The translations under genes and the position numbers were made by a program. From Symbiodinium natans (Eukaryota > Sar > Dinophyceae > Suessiales > Symbiodiniaceae), in NCBI GenBank assembly GCA_905221605.1, contig CAJNDS010000574.1:30642-94641 (forward strand): 64,000 nucleotides of DNA, read 5' to 3'. Shown piece by piece: positions 43,191-52,800 of this stretch (position 1 is its first letter; every line of letters starts with the position of its first letter). Below the pieces are notes generated by a model, which searched no databases, had not been told where the DNA came from, and saw only the letters and a program-made list of their open reading frames with translations.

Positions 43191-46100
43191 AAACCCTAAA
43201 CCCTGAACCCTAACCCCAAACCCTAAACCCTAAACCCTAAACCCCAATGTATATGCATATAAGACACTCAACGCCAAAAGCCGTGCAGATCCGAGGATGT
43301 GCTTGGCGATGCCGAGTCTCTGAGCTTCTTCGACGCCCTTCTTGTCCAGGATGTTGAGGAGTATGTTCTCCTTTTAGGGTTTAGGGTTTAGGGTTTAGGG
43401 TTTAGGGTTTAGGGTTTAGGGTTTAGGGTTTAAGGCTTAGGGCTTAGGGTTTAGGGTTTAGGATGAAAGCTGGAGGCTGAACTGGGCTTAGGTTCCAGGA
43501 CTCTTGATGTGGGGCAGTAGCATAGGGGTCTATGATTCCTATTTTGGAGTTCAGTTTGTCCCCAACAAAACCCTAAACCCTAAACCCTAAACCCTAAACC
43601 CTAAACCCTAAACCCTAAACCCTAAACCCCAAATCCTCAGCCCTGACCCTGAGCCCCACAGGCCTATGCCCGACATCCTCACACCCTAAACCCTATATGC
43701 CCTATAAACGCCAAACAGCCCCCTAAACCCGAAACCCGAAACCCGAAACCCTAAACCCCAAACCCTAAACCCTGTAAACCCCCAACAACACTTCTGGCAC
43801 CTTGATCCGCCTCTTTTCTTCCAGCGCAATGGCAGAGCGCGGGTTCTCCTCGGCTGAGGATTCTACGATGCCTTGGGGGTTTAGGGTTTAGGGTTTAGAG
43901 TTTAGGGTTTAGTCTTTAGGGTTCAGGGTCTGAGCAGGGCTTGTCATTGATCAGGCATTGACGCATTGATGCATTGATAGGGTAGGGTTTCGGGGTTAGG
44001 GGGTTTAGGGGGATAGGGTTTATAGGGTATGGTTTAGGGGCTTAGGGTTTAGGGCTTTCAGGGTGTAAGGGTTGAGGCGTTGAAGGGTTCAGGATTCAAA
44101 CCATGGGTCTCCAATCCCAATCGGAACCCAACCCCAAACCAGCACACCACTGGATCACACTCCTCGGGAAGGTCTTTACCGTAGGTGCCAAAAAACCCAC
44201 ATAAACATAAGGATTTAGGGGTTAATTAGGGCTTACGGCTTAGGGTGTTTCCAGAGTCCCCCTTGTGCGTGTGGTTTTCGGACATCTCGGGAAGACCTCT
44301 GAGCGCGTCCAAATCATGGAGCCGGGTTCTTGTAATCTCAAGTCAGGTTCTTAAGAGCAAAGGGTACGGGTACTACTCCCAAGCATTTCTTTGTTTAGTG
44401 GGGCTTATCATGGGACGAACGTTTCGATCCCCCCCCCACCCCCCCTGCGTCGCCAAGCAAAATAAAACGGAAAAGGGGCACTACTGGGCGTAGCACCAGA
44501 CATAAAGACTGCCTGAACCACCGACCACAAAAGCCTCTAGTTTGGGGTTTAGGGTTTAGGGCTTAGGGTTGGGGTTTAGGGTTTAGGGTTTGGGGTTTAG
44601 GGTTTGGGGTTTAGGGTTTAGGGTTTAGGGTTTAGGGTTTGGAGTTTTAGGGTTTTAGGGTGCGCAGGATGATCCAAGCGTCGTTGGAGTTGATCCAATT
44701 GTCCGCCCACCTCGCACAAAGGATATTATCAGCCCCTCAACCCCGTAAACCCTGAACCCTAAACCCTTAACCCTAAACCCTAAACCCTAAACCCTTCCAG
44801 TATAACTATGTAGGAACCAGCAGGGAATGCGAATACATGGTAATGATACATATTCCGACCCCTATAGTACCCCAGCAACAAAGAACAACAAAAACAAAAG
44901 ATGAAAGGGTACCGCGCCTCTGGTCTAGGAAATCCTGACTCCTGAACAGGATTTGGGGCTTAGGGTTTAGCGCATCCCCCACGACACCCCACCGCATGAA
45001 CCTCGCATGAAGTTTGGAAACCCTAAACCCTAAACCCTAAACCCTAAACCCTAAACCCTAAACCCTAAACCCTAAACCCTAAACCCTAAACCCTAAACCC
45101 TAAACCCTAAACCCTTCCAGTATAACTATGTAGGAACCGGCAGGGAATGCGAATACGTGGTAATGATACATATTCCGACCCCTATAGTACCCCAGCAACA
45201 AAGAACAACAAAAACAAAAGAAGAAAGGGTACCGCGCCTCTGGTCTAGGAAACCCTGACTCCTGAACAGGATTTGGGGCTTAGGGTTTAGCGCATCCCCC
45301 ACGACACCCCACCGCATGAACCTCGCATGAAGTTTGGAAACCCTAAACCCTAAACCCTCTAAACCTTAAACCCTAACCCTAAACCCTAAACCCTAAACCC
45401 TAAACCCTAAACCCTAAACCCTAAACCCCCCAAGGATGCAAAACATGGGCTTTCGGGCCAGGCACCTCTTGTAGTCGGAGTCGATGGCGGTTGAAATGCC
45501 AGAGATGGCAAGCGCCGACAGCTCAGCCTCCCAGGGCTTAGGTCTTTGTGGGGCGTACGTAGGGCTTGATAGGGTTTAGGGTTTAGGGTTTAGGGTTTAG
45601 GGTTTAGGGTTTAGGGTTTAGGGCTTAGGGCTTAGGGCTTAGGGGTTAGGATTTATGTAGGGCTTTAAAGGCCTTCGGGTTTAGGTTTTTGGGTTTATGC
45701 GGGGTTTAGGGCTTATAGGGCTATGGAGTTCACAGGGTTTGCAGGGTTCATAGAGTTTAAGTGGTTATACGGTCCAGGATTGAAAGTGTGCTTAGGGTTA
45801 AGGCTAGGGTCTAGTCCAGGGTGACCCGTGTACATAGCATGCGTTTCAACCCAAAAGACTGCACTACTAAACCCTGATCAAACCCTAACCCTAAACCCCA
45901 AGCCCCAAGCCCTAAGCCCTACACCCTAAGCCCTAAACCCTAAACCCTAAACCCCTTAATTTGGTCAGAGCTCCACCTGCTGGCGCACTTCCGGAGCGGA
46001 GGCTGTCAGAGGTGGCGGGCGGTGAGGGATCGCATCCTCCTCCAGGGCTAGGGTTTAGGGTTTAGGGTTTAGGGTTTGGGGTTGAGGGTTTAGGGTTTAG

Positions 46101-46290
46101 GGTTTAGGGTTTAGGGTTTAGGGTTTAGGGTTTGGGGTTTAGGGTTAGGTTTAGGGTTTAGGGCTTGGGGTTTAGGGTTTAAGTAAGTATGGGCCCTTGT
46201 GTGTTACAGAGTATATTTCAGGGCGCCTCGGGCCGGAGGTACCCTTTGGGCCTACCCCGCCCCCCCCCCCGCCCCCCCACCCCCCCCCCC

Positions 46291-46321
<31 letters not shown>

Positions 46322-49001
46322 CCCCCCCCCCCCCCCCACCCCCCACCCCCCCCCACCCCCCCCCCCACCCCAACCCCCCCCCCTGCCCCCTCCCCTGCCC
46401 CCTCCCCTGCCTCTCCCCCCACACCCTTTTCCCCGCCCGTGCAGAACATTGGTGAGCGGGTTTTCTAGGCTCAACTGGTGTGAGCACGGCCGGGGATGCA
46501 TTACACGAGCGATCAATCCAAGCCGAACCGTCTCTTGAACCCTAAACTAAAAAAACCCTAAACCCCAAAGCGTGAACCTTGAGCCCTAAGCCCTCAATCC
46601 TAAACTAACCCTCAACCCTATCCCCAAACCATAAACCATAAACCCGGAACCCTAAACCCTAAACCCAACCCTTATTGCTTGGGGTCCAGCGACTTGGGCG
46701 CTGCGGAATCACCATGCTCACGCGGATGCGCTGGGCCGGGCCGAGGCAGGTCGCGTAGCATTTAAATTAAGGGACCATGTAACTGAAAGATTGCTAATGG
46801 CTTCTTTTGTGCTACTGGTGCTGGGGTGTAGCCTTGAGGACTCTTGTGCAAAGAGGGCTCGGAAGGGCTTAGGGTGCACAGAGTCCAGGGCTTCACCGCT
46901 TCATAACACCAGCCCTAAAACCCTAAAACCCTAAAACCCTAAAACCCTAAAACCCTAAAACCCTAAAACCCTAAAACCCTAAAACCCTAAAACCCTAAAA
47001 CCCTAAAACCCTAAAACCCTAAAACACTAAAGCCCTAAAACCCTAACACCCCTAAATCCCCTAAACCCTAAAACCTGAAACCCTAAACCCTAAACCCCAA
47101 AACCCTAAAACCCAAAAACCCCAAAACCCAAAAACCCTAAAACCCTAAAACCCTAAAGCCCATAAAACCCCTAAAGCCCTAAACCCTAAACCCTCTCCTG
47201 CGTCTCCCTGGTCTTCTCGGCCTTTGCCTCGCCGACAAAGGCTAAGAGAGGTAGCGCGCTGCCATCCAAGGCACAGCCTGGGTAGGGTTTAGGGTTTAGG
47301 GTTTAGGGTTTAGGGTTTAGGGTTTAGGGTTTAGGGTTTAGGGTTTAGGGTTTAGGGTTTAGGGTTTAGGGTTTAGGGTTTAGGGGGTTTAGGGTTTAGG
47401 GTTTAGGGTTTAGGGTTTAGGGTTTAGGGTTTAGGGTTTAGGGTTTAGGGTTTAGGGTTTAGGGTTTAGGGTTTAGGGTTTAGGGTCTAGGGTTTAGGGT
47501 CTAGGGTTTAGGGTTTAGGTCTTAGGGTTTAGGGTATATACGGTTCGGGTGTGTAGGGTTTACAGGTTTGATAGGGTTGGGCATTTGGAGCTCTGGGTTT
47601 GGGGATTTCAGGTCTGGGGAATGGCATCTTGGGTGCTAGAACAAGAAGGGCCGCACCACAACACGGTTTCGGGCCTTAGGGTTCAGGGCTTAGGGCTTAG
47701 GGTTTGGGATCTGCAATGGCACTTCAGCGCATAACGCTGTGAGCTTGTTTTAAGCCCACTAGGTTCCTTTCAAACAGCAATAGCCCTAAAACCCTAAATT
47801 TGCTTAGGCAAAACCACGCCCTGCTAAGGGCCTTGACCACCCCAAGGGGTAGGGAGATGTTTGTGAGGCTTTGAACCCTAAACCCTAAACCCGGGAGATG
47901 TTTGCGAAGTTTTGCCCACCCTAAACCCTAAACCCTAAACCCTATAGGCTTAACCCAGACCCATGAGGCCCAATGGCCACGGGCGAAGTCGGGCAATAGG
48001 AGCTTGTTTGGAACAGGGCTGAGTGGTCTCATTGGGTTCAGGGTTTAGGGTTTAGGGTTTAGGGTTTAGGGTTTAGGGTTTAGGGTTTAGGGTTTAGGGT
48101 TGAGCTAAAGCTTAAAAGAGGCTGGCCCTGCAAGATGGGAATAGGGGCGTACTCTGAGTCCTAGTTCTGGGTTCAGGGCTTGGGGTCTAGGGTGCTTTGC
48201 AAGTTCAGCCTATAAATACTAATCGTATTCCCTACATATTTATACTACTACTGAAAGAACCCACCGACTCCCGGTTACTAAATTATTCAGGCCTCTATGT
48301 TAGGGCGCTTGAGGGTTTGAGGGTTTGTGGGGTTCAGGGTTTGGGTTTGGATACGAAGGTGCAGGGGTTCAGGATATAGGGTTCAGGGTTCAGGGTTCTT
48401 CGGAACCAAAGGCTTCGGTTCGGGTCAACAGTTCTGGCTTTGTGTGCGCGTACATCGTGTGCGTCGCTGTGTGCCCTTGCTTGCAAAGGCATGCTGTGAG
48501 CTTAACTGCTTGCAGTCCGAACCCGTAACCTCCAAACCCACCCTAAAACCCTAAACCCCTTAAACCCTTAAATCCTGAACCCTATAAACCCTAAACCCTA
48601 AACCCTAAACCCCTTAACCCCTTAAACCCTAAACACCTTAAACCCTGAACCCCTGCTTTGTTGACTCTGGAATGGAAAAGTGGGTGCTTCGAGTGTCGAC
48701 AGGGCTTGCAGGCTTTTTGTAAGGCTTAGGGTTCAGGGTTTATAGGGTTCAGCTCAAGGGGTTTGTCGGTTCATCGGTGCTCATATCAATGGGGTTTGGG
48801 GTGTAGGATTCTGGGGCTTAGGGTTTTGAGGCTTTCATGGTGCAAACCCTAAACCCCAAACGCTAAACCCTAAACCCTGAACCCTAAACCTTAAACCCTA
48901 AACCCTAAACCCTAAAACCCTAAGCCCTGAAAGGGGGCCTTGCCCCTCTCTTGTGACCGCAGGGCCCAATTGCAGCTCAGCAGCAGGCGATGAGATGATG
49001 C
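40544..49001 (-). CDS. Gene M: intron-rich gene of unknown function
   Basis: Eleven exons, using one of two alternative copies, join in phase from 49001 to 40544: 1/1, 1/0, 0/0, 0/2, 2/1, 1/1, 1/0, 0/2, 2/0, 0/1, 1/1. The product has helical, charged stretches (ALEEKRRIK, LDKKGVEEAQRLGIAKHIL) and a Trp-rich piece (CARWADNWINSNDAWIIL). No family is recognised. Introns of 70-1150 bp are dominated by telomere motif, CCCTAAAA and CCCTTAAA variants, and poly-C. A paralogous terminal-type exon at 46672-46730 lies between exons 2 and 3, so the chain could be two genes or that exon a relic. Neither the 5' nor the 3' end is established. Confidence 0.45.
40841..40889 (-). CDS. Exon of gene M
   Basis: Acceptor TGTCTTGCAAG|AAC, donor CCAAAGC|GTATGAC, phases 0/1. 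Peptide NSMDRGVKRLPWQPPK. Confidence 0.4.
41582..41669 (-). CDS. Exon of gene M
   Basis: Acceptor ATTCGCCCAG|AAGC, donor CACAAG|GTTCACC, phases 2/0. Peptide starts SAGRGRQRVFEGPCDARPLP. The plus strand is open too but has no splice sites. Confidence 0.5.
42058..42510. repeat. CCCTTAAA variant array, ~50 units
   Basis: Eight-base units, with a short CCCCTAAA block inside; the longest variant array in the window. Confidence 0.95.
42603..42738. repeat. 87-bp tandem duplication
   Basis: GCTCCTCAGGGAGGTTGGGG... occurs at 42603 and 42690 with one base different over ~49 bp, separated by TTTAGGG motif. Confidence 0.65.
43085..43193. repeat. (CT)n with short (TA)n
   Basis: Pure dinucleotide run of ~70 bp next to telomere motif. 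Confidence 0.95.
43282..43370 (-). CDS. Exon of gene M
   Basis: Acceptor CCCTAAAAG|GAG sits in telomere motif; GC donor TGCACG|GCTTTTGG. Phases 0/2. Peptide starts ENILLNILDKKGVEEAQRLG. Confidence 0.5.
43801..43871 (-). CDS. Exon of gene M
   Basis: Acceptor AACCCCCAAG|GCATC, donor ATCAAG|GTGCCAG, phases 1/0. Peptide starts IVESSAEENPRSAIALEEKR; joined to the next exon it forms one long charged helix. Confidence 0.55.
44663..44735 (-). CDS. Exon of gene M
   Basis: Acceptor GGGGTTGAG|GGGCTG, probable GC donor ATCCTGC|GCACCC, phases 1/1. Peptide ADNILCARWADNWINSNDAW. The lower boundary is approximate. Confidence 0.5.
44793..45032. repeat. Tandem 320-bp duplication, unit 1 (contains exon copy a)
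   Basis: About 230 bp match 45113-45352 with only four substitutions seen; the rest of the 320-bp period is CCCTAAA array. Confidence 0.8.
44913..44941 (-). CDS. Duplicated exon of gene M, copy a
   Basis: 29 bp, acceptor CCTGTTCAG|GAG, donor GGCGCG|GTACCC. Peptide SQDFLDQRR. It lies exactly 320 bp from copy b with the same splice sites. Length is not a multiple of three, so including both copies would break the frame. Confidence 0.45.
45113..45352. repeat. Tandem 320-bp duplication, unit 2 (contains exon copy b)
   Basis: Second unit; both units carry the same splice sites around the 29-bp exon. Confidence 0.8.
45233..45261 (-). CDS. Duplicated exon of gene M, copy b
   Basis: 29 bp, phases 2/1, same acceptor and donor as copy a. 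Peptide SQGFLDQRR; one Gly/Asp difference from copy a. Confidence 0.45.
45466..45536 (-). CDS. Exon of gene M
   Basis: Acceptor AAAGACCTAAG|CCC, donor TACAAGAG|GTGCC, phases 0/2. Peptide starts PWEAELSALAISGISTAIDS. Confidence 0.5.
45977..46039 (-). CDS. Exon of gene M
   Basis: Acceptor GCCCTGGAG|GAG, donor CAGCAG|GTGGAG, phases 0/0, 21 codons. Peptide starts EDAIPHRPPPLTASAPEVRQ. Confidence 0.45.
46255..46775. repeat. Segmental duplication block, copy 2 (includes long poly-C)
   Basis: Same module order as 2038-2395. The poly-C part (46255-46400) is ~145 bp of nearly pure C with scattered A, far longer than in copy 1. Confidence 0.7.
46672..46730 (-). CDS. Terminal-type exon, paralogue of 2290-2348
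   Basis: Same length, acceptor CGGCCCAG|CG, same entry phase and TAA as the copy at 2290-2348. Peptide HPREHGDSAAPKSLDPKQ, one residue different. It lies inside the traced gene M chain, so it is either the end of another gene or a captured relic. Confidence 0.4.
46912..47040. repeat. CCCTAAAA variant array
   Basis: About 15 identical 8-bp units in the gene M intron. Confidence 0.95.
47192..47277 (-). CDS. Exon of gene M with telomere-motif donor
   Basis: Acceptor CCTACCCAG|GCTG, donor GAGAGG|GTTTAGGG, phases 1/0, 28 codons. Contains LDGSALPLLAFVGEAKAEKT. Confidence 0.55.
47284..47535. repeat. TTTAGGG array, ~34 units
   Basis: Adjoins the exon at 47192-47277, on its 5' side in sense direction. 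Confidence 0.95.
48939..49001 (-). CDS. First traced exon of gene M
   Basis: Acceptor GGCCACAAAG|GCATC, GC donor GGGCAAG|GCCCCC, phases 1/1. Peptide IISSPAAELQLGPAVTREGQ. Confidence 0.45.
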
Positions 49002-49823
49002 CTTTGTGGCCAAGAGTGTGGTTTAGGGTTTAGGGTTTAGGGTTCAGGGTTTAGGGTTTAGGGTTTAGCTCCTCAGTATGCCCAAGCAAAGCACGTTTGC
49101 AGAAAAGAAGAAGAACGAAGTACATGATATCAATGCAAGAGTAGCAATGAGGAGCACCAGCGAAAGCAGAGCATGCCACTTTTGCGACCCTAACTATTTA
49201 ACTACGCGAAAGCAGCACCTGTACGGCCCCAAACCAGTCCTCAAGACAGGAGCCTGGGTTTATATAGGGTTTAGGGTTTAGGGTTTAGGTTTTGGGCTTT
49301 GGGGTTGGGGTTTAACCGTTTTAACCATTAATTCAGAACCCTTTGGTACCCCAAAAGGACAGAGATGTGGGCCCTGTCGTGCACCTGATCTCCGAACCCC
49401 AGACGCAAAAGCCCTGAACTCCAAGCATGGGTTTAGGGTTTAGGGTTTTGGGCTTAAGGCGTTTAGGGTTTAGGGTTTAGGGTTTAGGAGGTTCAGATGT
49501 ATCCAGAAGGAGTTCAACACTCCCGCCCCCAACCCTAACCCTCAGCTCGAAAATCTGCAGGCTCGTAGAATTACTCGCGGCCTTTCAGGCCTAGTGTGTA
49601 AGTTGCAGGGCCCCATCCAACTGGAGTTGCTACTTCGGGTAGCGCAGTACATGTTTCTAAGGAACAACCTAGATAAGGGCACGTCCTTGGCCATCAATAG
49701 ACCCAAAATCCCTAGGGTTTAGGGTTTAGGGTTTAGGGTTTAGGGTTTAGGGTTTAGGGTTTAGGGTTTAGGGTTTAGGGTTTAGGGTTTAGGGTTTCCT
49801 AGCCCCTACACCCTAAACTCTTC

Positions 49824-49878
49824 CTACTCTCTGAGACGGGCGGCCGGTCGGACCAAATCGTGTCCATCAACGGTCCAG
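49824..49878 (-). CDS. Terminal exon of gene R
   Basis: Acceptor AAAGGCTTAG|CTGG, entry phase 2, 17 codons and TAG. Peptide [17 protein letters not shown]. Confidence 0.5.
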
Positions 49879-52800
49879 CTAAGCCTTTTTAGTTCGTTCA
49901 AGGGGCTTAGGGGGTTTTGGGGTTTGCCGTTTAGGGTTTGGGGGTTTGGGGTCGAGGGTTTAGGGGCTTACGGGTGTATGGCTGAGAGTTTTGGTCTTTG
50001 GGGCCCTAAACCCGAAACCCGAAACCCGAAACCCTAAACCCTGAACCCTAACACACTCCTCTCTTCACATAAAGCCCACTGCGACAGCATAGGCGTCTCG
50101 TGATCCCTTGAGATGTCTCCGTCAACTAAACCTCGAGGCTTCTGGAAAACTCTAGGGCTTTCGGGTTTAGGGTTGCCCCTTGCAGACCCTTGTGGGCCCT
50201 GGACCAAGAGATTGCCGAAGCGCAAACCCCGAGCCCAAAACCTGCAGCGGACTTTTAGGCTCACGGGGCCTTCTCTATGCTAAGCCAAAAGGGCTACGGT
50301 GACACAAAGCTACCAAGACACTGAACAGACAAAACAAGGCCTCTACTTTCCTACACGCCTCCCGAGGGCGGCAGGACGAACTCAGCAACCGTTCGGCTGT
50401 CCGAGCTGGAAAATCGCTACCAGAGCGTAGCCGCTCAAGCCCTTCAGGCGTTCAGTGCCAAGTGATGTCTACCGTCTGTGTAGTGATAGTTCATTCCGCT
50501 GAGAAGCATCTGGATCCGGGTTCTTTCCAAAGGCTTCGTAAGAAGATCTGCCAACATCTCGTCGGTTCTCTTCTTGCCCAGCAGAATTCTCCCTGATGCA
50601 ACAACATCCTGCACCCAAAGGAATACTGTATCAATGTGTTTCACACGTCCCAGTCCATGGCGAGAACCGATGGATAATCCGGTATTTGCATCCATCCAAG
50701 CTTGAATGGGGAGAAGGATTCCCCAGTCCTTAAGGGTGGATTGCTCTCCCAGAGCATTGCATGAACCAGATACCAATCCATAGTATTCTGCCTCACCACT
50801 GCTTAGAGCAATGACAGCTTGGCTCTTACATCCGGTCTTGATGGTAGAGCCTCCAAGTCTAATGCAATAGCCTGTTGTGGATTTGCGGGACCGCAGGCAC
50901 CCTGCGTGATCAGCATCCACCCAAAGCGTAAGTTTCGGGACACACGCTTGGTAGGGAAACAGGTGTACCAAACGCGGGTAGCTACGAAGATAGCGCGCCC
51001 CACGTTTGAGCATCATCAGATGCGCCGTGGTGGGACTTTTAAGTCCTTTGGCAAGCTCCTTTGCAAGCACCTGGAGATCTGGCCGGTCTTGCGACAGATA
51101 GGCCAAACGCATGCTCACAGAGCGGTACCACGAAGCATCCTCAGAGGATAACGGCTCGGCCTCCTCGACCTGCTCAATCCTCTCCTTTACCAAAGCCGTA
51201 GTAACCTTGGTGCCCTCACAGCCAACTTCCCTCAGGATTATGTCGACGTGTCGAGGGTCTGCTTCAAGCTCTATACCCCTGGAGGTCCACGACACCAAAC
51301 GGTTGAGGATGTCGATGGACTGCTGGGTACCAACCATACCAGGCGGACCGAGGTAGCCACGAACTTCCACCGTCCAGTGTTTGCCCAGTTCTGCAGCAAA
51401 CCACTCAAGCTCAGCCTTGGCTCCAAGGCCGGTGAAATCATCACCGTGAACTTCCACTCGAATTTCCTTTTCAGGATGGTAGTACAGACAGGAGTTGGAG
51501 CGCCCACGCACAAAGCCCAACTGAGTCATTACCCGCAGGATCGTCGCCTCCCAATTGGCTGGAGCATCTCGAGTTCCATAAAGGGACTTGCGCAGCAGGC
51601 CAACATACTTGGAGGTGTCCACGCCAGTTTCCGCAGGCAGCTCAATGAGCAAGCGTCGGCGAGCATCAGCCCAAAAATGCGCTTTCTTAATATCCATAAA
51701 GACCAAGCATTGGTCCTTCGGAAGATTGCGCATCTTTCCTTCCAGGTCTGGTGCCTTCTTTGTTGTTGCGAGGGCAAACAAAACACGCAGCGCGCTGATG
51801 GGCGGCATTGAGGCATAGAAGTCTTCCCATGTGGGCTGGTGCGCCTCCTGAGAGATGCCCCCTGGGTAACGCTTCTTAAGCTCTCTGGCCACAAGCCGGC
51901 TGCGGTACTTTGGGTTTGCCTCATCCTTCTTGTTGATGTCAACCCATCTGGTGGTGATGACCTTCTCTCCCTTAGGTTTAGGGATAACCTCCCAGACCCC
52001 CATCTCATTGATGGTTGAAAGTTGAAACCTCCTCTTTGCGAGCCTCCTGCACAAGCTCTGGTCGAAGAGGTTTCCCCGACACATCGTCCCAATAGGACGT
52101 CTCGAACTTTTCGTAGAGATCTGTGTCGAACCTTTCTTCACATACAGGATAGGGATCCCCAGCAACCGAAGCTAGGAACCCAGTTCGAAGAGATAGAAGA
52201 AAGTCAAGTATCATGTCTCCTTCTTCTCCTCCGCCCGGATGCGGCCGCTTCGAAGATGAAGCCGGCTCGGAAGCCGTCACCTCCATGGCCGCAGGAACCC
52301 CAGGATCGGGTCTCGGTGCTGAACCAGCACTCGAGTCTCCAGCATCCAAGCGGGCTCGTTTGGCCTCTTCGGCCTTAGGCTTCTTGGCGACCTGCGCCTC
52401 CTGAGCAGAAGCCCCTTCGGTGGTCCTCTTGGCCCCCGGTACAGCAGGAGAATCGGAGTCCGGAGGTGGATCACCAATCCTCAGTTTAGACCTCGGGGTC
52501 TCCTTCAACTTCGCCGCAGCTAGTCGCTTCTTTCCCTCGTCAGTCTTAGCCATCTCGCCGACCACCCGGCTTCTGCAAAACTCGGTGTGGTTAACACCCT
52601 CTCTAGAAATGCCCATCCGGATCAAGTCACAGGCAGGACAAGAAGCAGTGTAGCCATGTCGGTCGAGATCTTGCTGTCTCAGGTAAACTCTCTTCAAGAG
52701 CTCAGGCTTAGGCCCAGCCTCGACGTCAGTAGCCGGCTCGTCGGGCAATTCGGGCTCTATAGCCACGGCGGCGGGAAGCTCCAAAGCTTCGTCTGGACGT

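Noticed and set aside
46172-46538. Gly-rich or Pro-rich protein
   Set aside because: Poly-C/poly-G run.
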